Shown in pieces: positions 1 to 13,917 of a DNA stretch of 64,000 nt. The stretch is from Erythrocercus mccallii (taxonomy: Eukaryota > Chordata > Aves > Passeriformes > Dicruridae). How positions within the stretch are numbered: the stretch's first letter is position 1; each line of letters starts with the position of its first letter. Made by a program: the position numbers and the translations under genes. The DNA is taken from contig VZRG01001337.1 in NCBI GenBank assembly GCA_013397435.1, forward strand, positions 1 to 64,000. The letters are read 5' to 3'. The notes beneath the pieces were generated by a model, which was not told the DNA's origin, made no database searches, and saw nothing but the letters and a program-made list of their open reading frames with translations.

Positions 1-3000
1 CTTCAGAACAGCAAGAGGTTTTATTGTTTCATTATTCATTTTATTGTTTCATATTATTCATTCTTTGTACTTGTAGGTATCTTTGTTAAATAAATAGCTT
101 TTTCCACTCTTCTCTAAGGAAGTTCCTTTTCCCGGGCTGGCATGGGGGAGGGGCCATTTGGGTTTTGCTTTCCAGAGGAACCCCTTCAGAGGTTTCCTCC
201 CAAATTTGCCCTAAACCAAGACATATGCCTATCACCATGAGCCATAGTATCTACGCTTCTGAATTCACTGAGAAAATGGGATGTGACACCCAGCATTATA
301 GGATATTCAACTACTTCTAACCCACCTGCACACGTGGCTTGTCAAGGCCATGTGATAGTGTTCTCTTCCAGCTTCTAACATCCCCACAAACATCACTTGG
401 CATGAGAGCTTACTTTTTTCTCTCAGACTTTAGAGTGTGGGTTAGATGAAGCTGAGCAAAATGTTCCACAGGCACAGGCACCAGAGCTGGGCAGATGGCT
501 TTAATAGTCTGGGTGGTATGCACACATGAAAGCAAACATACTTGAAGATGGGAAAACATTCTGCTGGTCTAATTCCCATCCTGCTTTCACCCATTTTTCT
601 TGTGATGAAGCTCCGCTTGTCCCATTTGCCTGCAGGAATAGCAGGTGAGTTGTGAGGACAGGTATGTGAAATACCTACAGGAGTGCTATCAAAAAAATCA
701 TCATTCATGAAAATAAATAATACCAGCACTTCTGCTCTCCCCATGAATGCACAAGGGGACATACTGTGAATCATATCACACCATTCACTAATTCTTGCCT
801 CAGTTCTTGTGCTAAGTCCCCACTGCTACTTACTGAATACTAGCCCTTTCTAATAGTTAAAAAAATCCTTGGTACTGTGGCATTCCAGAAAGCACAAGCA
901 AAGCTCAGATCCCTGCTCTAGTGCAGCCATTTTTCTTTTGCCTGATCAATGGTATTTTGCTGCAGCTCACACAGAAGAAAAGCCCAGCATTGCAACAAGT
1001 AGACCCTCAGACCTTCCTGACACTGCTGTGTGTGGCCTTCTGGCTTAAAAAATGCTTTCTTTTTGCTGCAGTCGCTATATGTTTTGAGCCAGAATTTTGT
1101 GCTAGACTTTTTCAAGAAAAAAATGTTCTTCTAAGTATCGTTTAGGCACCCAGGGTGAGGCAGTCTGTACACGTGATACTACAGAAATTACCACTGCCTT
1201 GTTTCAGCCACTTGCAGACACTGCACACAGATTGCTTGCAGCATCTCAACAGAAGACAAGAAGCTGAGAAACTGGCAAGGAGGAGAAATACAGACCCTTA
1301 TTTTTTTTCCATTCTGAAAGAAAAGTTAAAATGCAGACCTGCATTTCACTTGCTCTCAGTCTCATACATCATCAAAGTTCTTTCAGTAACAGTAACTTGA
1401 TTTTAAGCATAAGAACGCACAGAACACTCCTCCCCCAGCTCCAATCTGCACATACAAATATGCTATAAGACATTTTCCAAATCCATCCTGCTGAACCTGG
1501 TTTAAAATCAGCACACAAACAGCAGAACACAGGCTATGGTTGCTGTCCACATTAACAAGTTCTTGTTGAAGACAGAATTAGCAGGAAGGCAAGAGGTAAA
1601 AAATTACTATTGCATCATCTCTGACACAGACTGAAACACTGTTGCATACCTCTGATCACTTTTATTTTAACTGATTTATTTGAAGGATCTCCCAGTTCAG
1701 CCAAATCCAGGTCCCCAGCATAAAAAGCAGACTATATAAACAGTCAGTAGATGCACTCTCATCCCTGCTTAGTTGTGCCCAATATATTCATTTTTCCATT
1801 TCCACTCAGCTTTATGGACACATATTGATTATTTCCCATCATTCTAATTAAATACATTTGTAGTATTGATATCTTCAGAGCCATGACTTCTTCCAGGACA
1901 ATAGTACAAGGAGAAAGAGATTCACATCACTATTAGGCTAAGAATATTTGACTCTCACAAGAACTTATTTAGTGGTGAGCATTGGTGTCAATGTTCTGCG
2001 TCATTGCTAGGCTAGGACTTTGATCTGGAAATGGTCTTTCATGAGGCTGCCGTTATCAGTATCGCATCATATGGCAAATTTTAAAGGTGACCTTTGGAGG
2101 CAAAGGTAGACTTCCAAAAGATCATGTTAGGAAATAAAAGCTCTTCCTGGAGACTGCCTAGCCTATCTCATTGTACTGCTAACTCTCATCCCCATCAGAC
2201 AATTTGCATGTGACACTTCTTAGCTAGTCATTGCTCTTCATTGCATAATTCCTGAACAAACCTGAAATTATAAAGTGGAAAAAAAATCTTGGGTTTATTT
2301 TGTAGTATTTGGGTAGTTGCATTCTTTGTTGCTTTTTATGATACAGTGAAAACCTGCATGACAGCTGACTTGTGATAGAGCATTTCATTTTTTCACAACA
2401 CTGAGCAGCCTAGAAACAAATGTCAGCTACATACAAAGATGCAGTAATTAAGTAAACTCTAAAAGCCCATTGGTTTTTGAAGTAATGCTTTCTGTAAAAG
2501 TTGTGTAGCAGAAGGCAAACTAATACACAGGTGCCTGTCCCAACCACATCTGTAATACCAAGGCTGCTTCTGTCACACAGGCAAACTCATATTCATTGCA
2601 TTATGTCCCGGCTCAGTATGTTTTCAAAAAAAAAATGCAATTCCAAAGCTGCAACTGAGAAAGGTATACATACATATTAAAAGAGTGCAAAAAATTTTCT
2701 TGAATTATCTGCTTTTTTATATTATCCAATATTCTTGCAGAGAACAAGGCAGAGAAACAAGTGAGGTGAATACCAGGACAATCATTGCTTCCGTTTATCC
2801 AAGAAGTCCAACTTCATATGAAGCACTTTTTTTTAACTCTTCGAGAAACAAGTCATTAAATGAGAACGAGAGAGAACATACTCATGGCTCAGGTTAGGTT
2901 AAAAACAGTAGTATACTTTCAGTCTATTTTTACACCAGTTTGCCAGTGTTTCCTTGGCATGAATCTTATCTGTACTGTAGCTAGTTAAAAGGGACCTGAT

Positions 3001-6000
3001 TCACCAATTCTTCCTGTCCTTCAGAAAGTGGTATCTGAGAAAAGCACCATCAAGCGAGGAGGACAACAGACAGTGAAAATAACTACTAGAGATGCCAGGC
3101 AGCATTAACAGGAGCTCAGAGAGAGATTCAGAAATTAATTACATGTATGTAATTAGGAATGTCTATTTCTTGCAAGTCTTGTCCTCTAGCACTTGCTCAG
3201 GACTCGAGGATAATATTTTTGTCCTTCCAGCTAATAGCATTTAGGGTGGAAAAAAAAGCAGATAATTTCATATTTTGCTGAATTCCAGTGGGTTTGGACT
3301 GGATCCAGCAAAAAAAGTCTAATCAACTGCTCGTGTGCAGAACAAGTTCAATATTATAATGTATTGAAATGCTGATTTAGGTACCGTATCAGTAGATTAC
3401 AGTGTCATCTAGTGGCAACTACTTAACTTGCATTCCAATATACTGGAGACTAGTCTGCAGATTTCTACCAAGGAATTTTCTCTTGACCAGCTCTCAAAAC
3501 CAGACAAATGTTCAAGGAAACTTTCAAGGGCTTTCACCATAATAATGGAAGATTTGGACGTACATTGTGACCTTGATCCTCCTGCACAGGTTGAAAATAA
3601 AAGACCCCTAAAAACTATCTCAGAAGATGCATAACCCCTCTAAATTTATCCTACTTCCTGAATATTGGAAGGTAAAAATCACGAGCTGAAAGTTAGAGAA
3701 AAGCCAGAGCCCTCTATCAAGATGCAAAGAAAAAAATATTTGTCCCTATCACATCACATTAAGAATTACCTGTTGCTATTCTACTCTTTTTTATAGGAAT
3801 GCATTTTACTTGGATGTCACTGACATAAGAATGCATAAAGTCATATATTAACTTGGAAACAGATTAAGCAATAAACTTTTTTTTTCTTCACAGGAACTTC
3901 CAGATGTTCAGAGAACAGAAGTTAATGGAAGGAAAAGGACAAAATCATTACTAGATGAATATGTGCAGTGGTTTAAGAATTAATGATTAAGAAAACACAA
4001 GCTTGTTTAAGAGCCACAATTCTAAGTGTCCACCTCATTCTAATATAAACTTGCCCATAAAATAGTTGATTAAATGCTTGTTAGATTCAATCCACTATTG
4101 ACAGAGGCAGACAGAAAGAACACAGTGGTATTAAACAGTTTGCCAAGCCAAAGTACTGACCAGTATGTTCAGAGAAAACTAGTAGTTTTCAATTTTTCTA
4201 TGCCACCAGCCATGGCATATAGTCTGGAGCGCTCTGCTATCTTTTATTTTTCTGAAGGATAATACAGATATGAAAGAGATCTGAAAAAGAAGTCCAAGGA
4301 GAAGAAGAGGGAAAACAGCAAAGAAAGAGCAGATTGAGTAAACACTGAAGGATGGGCCCTAGGGAAAAATGTACAAGACCTTTGGGGCGAGATGCTGGCT
4401 GGAAGTGAGGAGTTGGACACAGATGCTGTTATTGCTCTTTAATCATTGTGGTGTCTGGAGAAAGGGAAGAGTAAGGCTTGGGGGAAGAGAAGATGCACAA
4501 CCCTGTCTGTACCCATGTCCTGCAACACAGACCCCCTGCATCCCTCTCCCACAGATATAGCTCTATCTGCCCAGGGAAACAGGTGTTTGTACATCCGTGT
4601 CTGCACCCAAGAAGGAGCTCCTTTTTTTCTGCTTACAATACCACAGATGTAACCAGCCCTTTTGAAGGTGGGCCATGACTCTTACAGTCAGGTTCTGTCT
4701 GCAGCACTATGCAAACGTAACCATAGCTCACATATAAAGTGTCTGTGTAAGAGAAACCAGGCATGGAAAGTAACTTCTAGCACCAAGAAGGTTTTTCAGA
4801 TATGCTGCTGTTATTGTTAATTTTTTGTTGGGATTTTTTTCTGGGCAGATGGTCACACTGTTTATCCAGACTATTTTATATTCCATTTCTTGCATGTCCT
4901 ATTTTGTTTGCTTTTGTGGATTGCTGTGGGAGAGATACTAATATTTGCTGGACTAGAACTTTGGGTTGGATTTGTGCAGATGTCCTGGTTGTGAAATCCT
5001 GTGTTCTCCATCTCCCAAACCATCCAGTTCTCCAGTAAATTCTCTTTTTATGCCTGTAACAAGTAAATTTTCTGGCTTTCACAACTCATGACAAACAGCA
5101 GCGTTCCACAATTCATTTATACTTATATTTTTGCAATTCACACAAATGAAATGATCTACAGGAAGGGATTTTCAGTAGTATAAATACATGTTATCACAAA
5201 GAACACATTTGTAACAGCATTAAAGAAACTTCAAAACTAAAAAGCATTTTGATTGCAGCAGGCCATTTAACATGCATACCCCTCACTGAAATTAAACTAC
5301 ATTAGCTAATCAGTGAAGAAGTAAAAGAAGCAATATCTTGGTATGAATTAACAATGCTGGGTCTGCAAGGCAGTTAATTGAGATCTGAAACATAGGGAAT
5401 TACAAACAAGACAAAAATATTCAGAACTAGAACATGTTCTAAAGTTTGACAGCACTCTTACTTAACGAAAAATTTCTTGTCTTTTCATCAGAAAGGCATG
5501 ACCACAAAAATCAAACACCAAGGGATGGTAACTCATTAATCTAACTGCATTTGTATCTCAGATTAATAGAGAAGAAAAGGAGGGTTGGGTTTGTTTTTTT
5601 TTTATCCCGTGTTTCTAGACCTGTATTATCATATGGTTACTGTTACCAGAACTCACTGCCACAAAAGCAAGCAATCTTGAACAAGAAACTCTGTGCTAGG
5701 CACTGCACAGAAAGACACAGGCCTTCTTTCTATACCATTCAGGAGACAACAGACGGTTGGAGATAGATCATGTTCTGCAAGGACTTAAGGACCAGGCAGG
5801 AAGGACCAGTCCCAGGGCATGGACAGCCCAGCTCTACTCTGCGCTTTGAGAACAGCACTTAATCAAGGATAATAACATCCTCCACAAGGGATAAGAAAAC
5901 AAATTGTCTCCACTTCAGAGATGGCAAGAAGGTCTCAGCAAAAATACTCCTTGAAAAAGCAAAAGTTTTATACACAGAAGTGATGCTGATGATTGTGCTG

Positions 6001-8940
6001 TACTGAGGCAGGTCAGGGAAGCCTGTGGTACCCCACAAGGCTGCCTCCAGTGTCCAGGTATGATGTCTGGAAACCAAAAGCCTTTCAGCATATGCTGTTC
6101 ACACATACATCTCTTGCACATTCTGTGCTTTGCCCAGCTCATGACAGATCAGGGGCCTGGCTTGAGTGTGCCCATTCTCAGCCCTTGTCTTAACTAGTAA
6201 AGATGGTAGCCCTGCAACAACTTCTCTGCTATAAGCTTATTTAAGAGACGATACTAGATAACTTCAGTTTTAACTGCTGTAACAGCACAATTACATTCTT
6301 ATGGACCAACCTAATGCTCATTTTGTACACTCTTATAATCTTGTACTGATTATGCATTTCACTTTTTCATTGTCTTTTATATATTTAACTCTCAACTGCC
6401 AAGGCAATGGGGAAGCTGGAGACAGAATAATCCAGATAAAGAAATAACATGGTTAATACAAAATATTAGGTTGTAAGAATAGAGTAAATATATTTAATTT
6501 TGAAAAAGCTGATATGAAGAATGGCACAGTAAATATAATAAAAATGAAGTGGCAGGTGGAAGTGGCTAATCCACAACTCAGTCTTCACATAGATAATCAA
6601 AAGTTGATTGTCCGTGTTTACACCTGCAGTGAGCTCCACTGCTGCTCTTCTGATCAAAAATTCCAGTCCTTGGGTTGCTTAGGCCTAAGACTATGGCAAC
6701 TAGGGTAAGAAATTGAAATCTGATCTGTCTTGGTAAGGGACATCTTGTCTCTCATGGATGTAGTTTCTCAAATTGTAGTTAGTGAAGGTAGAAATCATGA
6801 CTGGTACCTAACACTTTGCAGGATATAAGATTTCTAGCAGCCCACACACCTATAGAGATGGAAACTAATGGAAGGCAGCTCCCAGGCTGCACATGTGAGC
6901 TTCACTTTCTTCAAAGCATTCTCATCCATTGTTGGACTGAGATAAATGCTAGACTGGCTAAAAAGTCATTTTTGGGGCACTTCTACAAAATCAAGCTGTG
7001 CTTTATTCCCTCAGAACTTGTTAAGGAAAAATAAAATTAAAAGACTTTTAATTTTCCTGCCACAGCAAACAATAAACATTTCCTCAACTCTTCACAATAC
7101 AGGTTGCAGTTCCTCTATCTTACTGCAGTCATAGAAGGGTTTGATGTGCTCAGAATTTTATTCTAACATAGAAGTAAAAGTAATAGAATCAGAAAAGTCC
7201 TGGAGATTTTGTAACATTTTGAAAGCTGCTCTGAAAATCTGCCATTTTAAAAAGGTATTATGTACCATCCAATCCCAGGTCCCCAAGGCCAACCCCAGAA
7301 AATAAGGCAAATGAAGAAATTACTTAAGAATATAGTGCCTGTTTTCAATACTGACTGAGAACGACAGGGACAAAATGCCACATGATCAGTAAGTCTGGAA
7401 GATTTTAGAATTTGAGGCTTCATCTGCAACACAGAAACTTAATTCAACAGCTCCTTCTAGTTTCTAAACTAAAAACAAAACCAAAGCCAAAAACAAAACC
7501 AAAAAAACTTAACTTGTTTACTTCAAGAGTTTTTGGGTGTTCCCAAAGAATCATTTATTCATTTGCACTGCTCCAAAGAGTTTCAGAAGAAAACTGGAAA
7601 TGTGCCTCAAAGAATTTACAATCAAAATGGGTGAGACAAATATATTCCAGTTTTAAAAATGTGAAATCAAAGCCTCAAATTATACAGAAAACCCATTACA
7701 GAGTTAAAAATTCAATTTACAATCCTGAACCTGATTTGAAGCTTTACCTACAAATATCTTTATCTTTTAATTGTACAAATTTACTTTATAATTTGCCTCA
7801 TTTACAAAGGTTATTAAATTTGACACTTGAATATAAAAATTGACATGGTTTAAAGAATTAATAGGAGAACAATGCAGTCTTGTGTCCAGTGTAGATTGCT
7901 ACAGCTGAACTTCTGCTGAAGTTCACCAGCACAGGAGTTCCTCTTGGCTAGGCACCAGTGCCAGCCAAGGGAAACTAAAGAGCATTCAGCTGGCTGGGGC
8001 TGGGATGAAACTGATGTGCCATAACTATGTGCTAGTATATCAACTGTGTGCTTGTCCTCACTTAGACAACCCTCTTACAAGAATGAACAATCTTAAAGAG
8101 CAAAATCTTAGTTATGAGAAGATTGAGAAGTAATGGCAGAGAAGAAGCAGAACCACAGGTGACAATAACACTGACTATACATATGGTGAAGCACTCTGCA
8201 CTTGTTCTGTCACTTCTCCTGCACAGTAGCCAGGGAAATGCAAAATAACTGGCCTTTAAGTGCTCTTTAGGAACCTATATTCTTCCACAGAACATGGTGT
8301 TGTTGGCTGCCATGTCTCACATGAAGGGTGTAGGCCAGGTGTTCTGCATTGCTGATGAAGTTTCCCTTACTCTGCTATGTAAAGTCACCCTGTTAATGAA
8401 AGAAAATGGAATAGCACTTTCTATTTAGGAACTCCAGACTGGTATGGCCAGGAAAATCACGATGCTGCTTCATTTTATTCCCTACTCTGATTGCAATAAG
8501 ATTTCTATTGTTCTAATAAATTATATATTTTTAAAGTGAGTGCTTGAAGTAGATTTAAATCCTAAGAGTTAGTGCACTATTTTTCTCTTGATACACCAGA
8601 GAAACATGAAATGACATCCTCATGGAAGTTTTTTTCTAATGAATTTCCAGACTTTAGCTAAGTAGATGTAAAGGATGGATCTCAGCAGTTACTAAGTGGA
8701 AATTGGTCCTGACGGTGAAGGATGTGAGCTTCCCTTGGGGTGAATTTGCTCTTCAGTATGCTCAAAGGGATTTGTTCTTACTGCAGAGCTCACAGATTAA
8801 TCTGGTCCCTCTGAGGCATGGAGAAGATTTGAGTCAGGCCCTTCTAGTCAAATAATGCATTCCACAACTACATATCTTCTAATAGTCCCCAAAATCACGT
8901 CTCCTGCAGAATTGATCATATGTTCTACTTCTAGGCAGTC
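1..8940. other. Gene-free AT-rich stretch
   Basis: I find no recognisable exon, RNA gene or young transposon here. The longest frame (7,412-7,843, + strand) has no ATG and contains a simple Lys/Pro/Thr run from an A/C-rich stretch at about 7,468-7,510, so I do not call it a gene. There is a short imperfect direct repeat at the left edge. The remainder is ordinary non-coding sequence with short A or T runs. By position upstream of the PPP2R3B promoter it is probably intergenic. Confidence 0.7.
19..60. repeat. Two-copy AT-rich direct repeat, about 20-22 bp
   Basis: TTTTATTGTTTCATTATTCA (19-38) is followed directly by a second copy with a 2-base insertion (39-60). It is a small local duplication with no sign of function. 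Confidence 0.7.
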
Positions 8941-8987
8941 CTGCGAAGAGCAGGGAGTCAGACTTGATGATCCTTATGGGTCCCTTG
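8941..8987 (+). repeat. Short CR1-like 3'-end relic
   Basis: The stretch reads as the familiar CR1 3'-terminal phrase (GCAGGGAGT, then GACTTGATGATCC, then ATGGGTCCCTT) in sense orientation. The similarity is lost on either side, so this is a heavily decayed 3' tail of under 50 bp. The assignment rests on recognising the phrase, not on an alignment. Confidence 0.5.
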
Positions 8988-10554
8988 ATTTTAATTACAA
9001 ATTAATTACAAATAAAGTATCTGATACATTAAGTATATTTCCTTGCCTACGAACCAGCTCTTATTTCTACTGATGTTTTTGTTCACAAAATGCTGCAAAC
9101 AGCTTGGACAAACAGGAGGTGGTTTGCCTGGATTGTTTACTTTGAATATTTGACATTTGTAATTTACACTGGGTGATTCTTACCTTAGATCAATAGTCAG
9201 ACATTTGTCCTTCTTGATTAGATGATAAAATTTAATGAGAGAAGATACAAATAGATAATGAATAATAACAGCTTGTTACATTAATATTGCATTACACATT
9301 AGTTAGCCCCAAATCCAGACATTAACAAATCCAATGTAATTGACAAGCCACAGTTTAAGAGGCCAGCAGACATTGTCAAATGCAAGATGAGTGTAACTAA
9401 ATTTCTTCCAAGTTCTTACATTGCAGCATCCAGGCAGCTCTAACTTATACTGCTGCGGTGTTTCTAAAAAATAAGGTTATTTGTATACACAGTCAATTTT
9501 TTTGTAAGGCACGGAGACACAGAATTGTAAGAGTCACATTTTTCCTATCTCTTTCCTTTCACTAAAAATTACACTCATTTAGTACATTTCTGCAGAAACG
9601 TCACTACAGATTTTCCTTAAGTACCTTTTTGAATAAGGGCCAAAAATCATAAAATTAAGAACTTAGGACTACAGAAATAAAATTAATAAGCTAGTGTGCC
9701 TGGGGGAGCTTCTAAGAAACCACCATAAAATAATAACAACAGTAACAATCTCATAAGAAAAGGAAGTGTGATGTGCACATGTGTGCTTATGTTTATATTC
9801 AGTTACTCCTGGAAAATTGTATTATACAATGTAAGTCAGTAATGCATCCATGAAAATTATTTTTAGAAGACACAATAAAGACCATACCAAACATACTAAT
9901 ATAATAACTGCTAGGAATAATTTCATGTATCAGGTACACTCTTTCTCACATCATGTGCATTCCATGGCTTGCAGGACTGAACACCCAGGGCACAATGGGG
10001 TATGAGGGAGATACTTGTTGGTAAAAAGGTCCCATATGAGGAAGTCAAGTCCACATTCCTCTGGAGCTTGTTAAAAACCCCTTACAGGGAAACTTATTAG
10101 GGCCTCTTTTATGCATAACATAAACTCACACACAAAAACTTTCAGGGTCCTGATCCAGAGTCCACCAAGACAGTCAAAATCTCATTTTCTTTTGATGAGT
10201 GTGGCATTGACTTTCCTCTTTTTTTTTTGCTGATTTGTTACCTAGGTCAAAGTCCAGCTCAGCCCTTCAATTGTATGATGACAAACCCCAGCTTCATAAA
10301 ACTTTTTCATGACTTCTAGAAATTAATTTTCTATCTAAAAATGGCAAGGCTTTGAAAAAGTCACAACATGAGATGTTTGCATTCTGGTCTTTAGAGACCA
10401 TAGATTCAAATGCACTTCATCCCATTTTTAAGTGTTTCCTTCATTCCTAAGACTTAAAAAATCATTCTGCTTTTGTTAATGAAAACAGGTTCTCTTGCAC
10501 AGACCCTCCAAGGATCTAAGGCTTTAAGACAGACATATTTAATGAAAATACAAT

Positions 10555-10600
10555 AGTTAACTTGTGTTGTCTTTTAGTTAACTTTTGTTAACTGTGTTAA
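10555..10600. repeat. Spaced GTTAACT motifs
   Basis: GTTAACT occurs three times in 46 bp within T-rich sequence. GTTAAC is the HNF1 half-site core, but such AT-rich matches are common by chance, so I record it only as a local repeat. Confidence 0.4.
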
Positions 10601-13600
10601 ATAAGGCTGAGCCATAGATCTGCAGGAAATAGCATCACTAAACAGAAAATTTGGCATAAATTGATCTACTAAGGAGTGAGAATATTTGTCAAGTCAAATC
10701 AACTCTTACAGACTGTTTTAGACACAAAAAAATTGAAGAAGGGATGTGAGAAATGTCAAAACAATTCTTAATATTTTTTCAGAAACATCAACACCTTGTA
10801 TCCTCATTTTCCAAATAAGACACTGATATTTTCTATTTGAACAGGCATTTTTTTCCTTACAAATTGAACTGAGGTTCATAAAAGAGGTGTAAAAAAGGGT
10901 GAAATAAACTGACAACAAAACACAAGGAATTGCCTGAAGCCAGCTGGTCTTGGCATTGCTTTTTAAAACCAGAATCTTCAAATCTGTTGTAACTACCTTC
11001 AAGGAAACCTATAGCTTCTTAGCTGTGAGTCACTGAAATTATTAAGGATTTGCCTCCTTAAATTTGACTGCCAGTTTTGACCTTGAGTACATCACTCAAC
11101 AATCTGTGCTTCACCTTTCTTGTCTATATACTTGGATTTCACTTGGATTGTATTGAAATCATGTCATGTCAAGAATAGCATTTAGCACTATGGATTGTCA
11201 TTTACTTATCAGTTTATCTGTGACAAGGCTGCCCTGTAATGTCATTGTCATCTTATTAACGGGGAAAGTAGAGATTTACATGTATTTTTATCCTAGTATG
11301 GATTATAGCAGCTTGGTTGGTGTGGTTATTTCCATTTCTCTAAGTAATCAAGTGATTTTTCCAGTGTGTTTGTAAGCATTCCTAAACTGTTCAGCTCACA
11401 CTTGCCCCTTGGTGCTTTCTTCAAAAATAATTTTATTTAACTGTGAAAATAATAAAGAGAAAGGCTGTTGAATGCATAGTGCAGAACACAATTCCTTCCC
11501 TCCTGGGGGAGGTCTCTTGTCTGACCTACTGCATTCTCATGCTTTTTGCTTTCCTCTCAAGGAAATTAAATGAGTTTCCACAACTCAGTTTTAACCACCA
11601 GTAAAACACCAACTCTCTGGCACAGGCCATTACCAGCAAGGCAAAGCAGCTCACACAGAAGCAGGTACTTGTGCCTAATCTGTGCTTTGGGACCTCTCAG
11701 AAGTTTTGCAATATCAATTACTGGGGCTAAGCCATCAGGAAGGTATTTACATACAGCAAGTTTCCAAGTTCACGTGCTTTGTATGACACTTGGTGTTCAC
11801 ATGGGCTGCCAGGTGACACGGGATAGGGACAACATGAGGCTTCTGCTCCCAGGGGACCTGTGAAGGACGTGGCCTTGCTGCAGGGCACAGCAGCAGCCAC
11901 AAGTAGTGTAATTTCTCAAGCATTCAATGACAAAAACTCTCTCTTCCAGCAAGGAGCAAAAATATTGGACAATTCCCAGTATCTGTGAGTTTCATTTTGG
12001 AGTAAATGGAAGAATTTTGCTCCTTAACCATAAGAACCCGAACAAATGTGTTTATCTAAATTACACACAGATTATTTTTTACAATCCAAATGACCTCTTG
12101 CCACATTTGCACTGTTTCTAGGACCAGGAAAACTGCCGCAACTCTGTCCTGCCTCAACTCCTAAATAAAACAGCCCAGGGACTATTCTCTCTCACATCCC
12201 CACTATTAAACTCTCCCCAAGCAGGATACCCAAGTCCAAATCACCATACAGCAACAGCTCCAGGCAGACACATGGCTGCCCAGCAGAGCACCTGACTGCC
12301 CCAGCCAAAACCCACATCCAGCCCTTTGGTCTGGCTCCAGCTCCTGTACTGCTACTGGAACATCTTGGAGGCACCAATAAACTTATCTGGGAGAGAGAAT
12401 GTCACTGCTACTAGCTCAAGGATGGGATGCTACATCACATGCTCAAGGCTGCAGCCGTTGCCTGTGGGAGAGGTGGGCAGAGGGCCAGGACACTGTCCAG
12501 CCACCTCAGCACTTTTGCCACAATCTGTTCTCTGAAAATTAAGAGCCTCAGTACAGATCCTACAGCCCCTCTGGAGTACAAAGCATGACAGCAAAACTTC
12601 AAAAGCATGAAGGGGTAAATCTTCAGCTGATGTGAATTTAATCAAATTATGGCAATGAGTACCAGGAGAGGGTATTGACCACACTCAAAAGCACTCACAC
12701 ACAAATGAGAAACCAAGGTGAAACTCAAGTCACCTGCAGGACCTACCATCTCTCAGTGGAAAGCAGAGTAGGTACTAGAGACTGGGTTTTGATAGGTGAT
12801 TTCATAGCTCAAAGACCATCTGTTTCACAATTTTCCAGTTTGTGATAGCAACAAATGGAAAAACACTTCTTCCAAGCAGAAATACATTTGTATTTTTAGG
12901 GATGTTATTTGTTAAGCATGTTAAATTAGATGATGTTTGGTTGGAGGTAATGGTTTATGTAAGTTCATAGTTTTTGTTCAGTTGCAGCAATGATACCTCA
13001 CAAATTCTTAACGGGACTCTAGTACAGGCTTAGCTGCTGTGCTGAACTGAAGTGGGGTTTTATTCTCCACCCATAGACAAGCAAATGAAAGAATTTGCAA
13101 AGCAACTTTCTTGAATTCTTCCTGGAAGTAAGGAAGGAAGAAGCACGACCTTCTTTTTCAATCTGAATCCATATTTCCATTTTATTTTTTTTTTTATTAG
13201 GACTAGATCCATATTTTTCTGTTCCTTGCTGAAACAGTCACAGAATATCTTCTATCATCTCATTTCTCTTACAGAAATAAAAAGTATGCTTAACTCCATA
13301 AAATATGTGTTTAGCATGAAAAGCCATAAATTTGACTAGACATTGTGACATTTGTTAATACTTCTTTCAGTGAAGGACCATGATTGTGGATGAGGGAATC
13401 TCCCTGGGTTTCCAAACTATTAATACATATTTTTAACAGGGCATTGTACTTTTTTATACAGACACTGTTTTATAAGGTGATACCCTCTGCAATAGTCATA
13501 TAAGCTTAGTTTTAAAGACACAAATTCAATTCCTGTTGAAATCTACAGTAAACTTTTGATTGAATTCTATGCTGAATGTTCAGCTCCTGCCTCCCTTCAC

Positions 13601-13873
13601 TGCATGCCAGTATGGACAACCTTTCATTCATGTACTTATATGGCATTTAGAACCTCCCATAGGTGTTCTGAAGATACTACAGAAGACTAATAATTAGTTC
13701 CTATGCCATAGCTTTTCCTGGAACGCTACTGCTGCACATTAGTATTTACAGACTTCTTGTTTGTCACTGCTAGGTACCACCACTTATGTCTTCATTCTTG
13801 CTGGGTTCTTCCTGATATTATGAGATCCAAGTTTTTAACATAAAAATTTGAAATTTGAAATAGAGAGGAAAAA

Positions 13874-13917
13874 ATTTAATTGAAAGATCAAGTTTTTTAT
13901 TGTACTTTCAATTAAAT
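13874..13917. repeat. Perfect 13-bp inverted repeat with 18-nt spacer
   Basis: ATTTAATTGAAAG (13,874-13,886) and its exact reverse complement (13,905-13,917) flank an 18-nt T-rich spacer. The arms are AT-rich, so a chance origin is possible. A transcript could form a stem-loop. Confidence 0.8.

Noticed and set aside
7412..7843. 143-codon frame, + strand
   Set aside because: It begins at TTG, has no ATG, and its Lys/Pro run comes from a simple A/C-rich repeat. No homology recognised.
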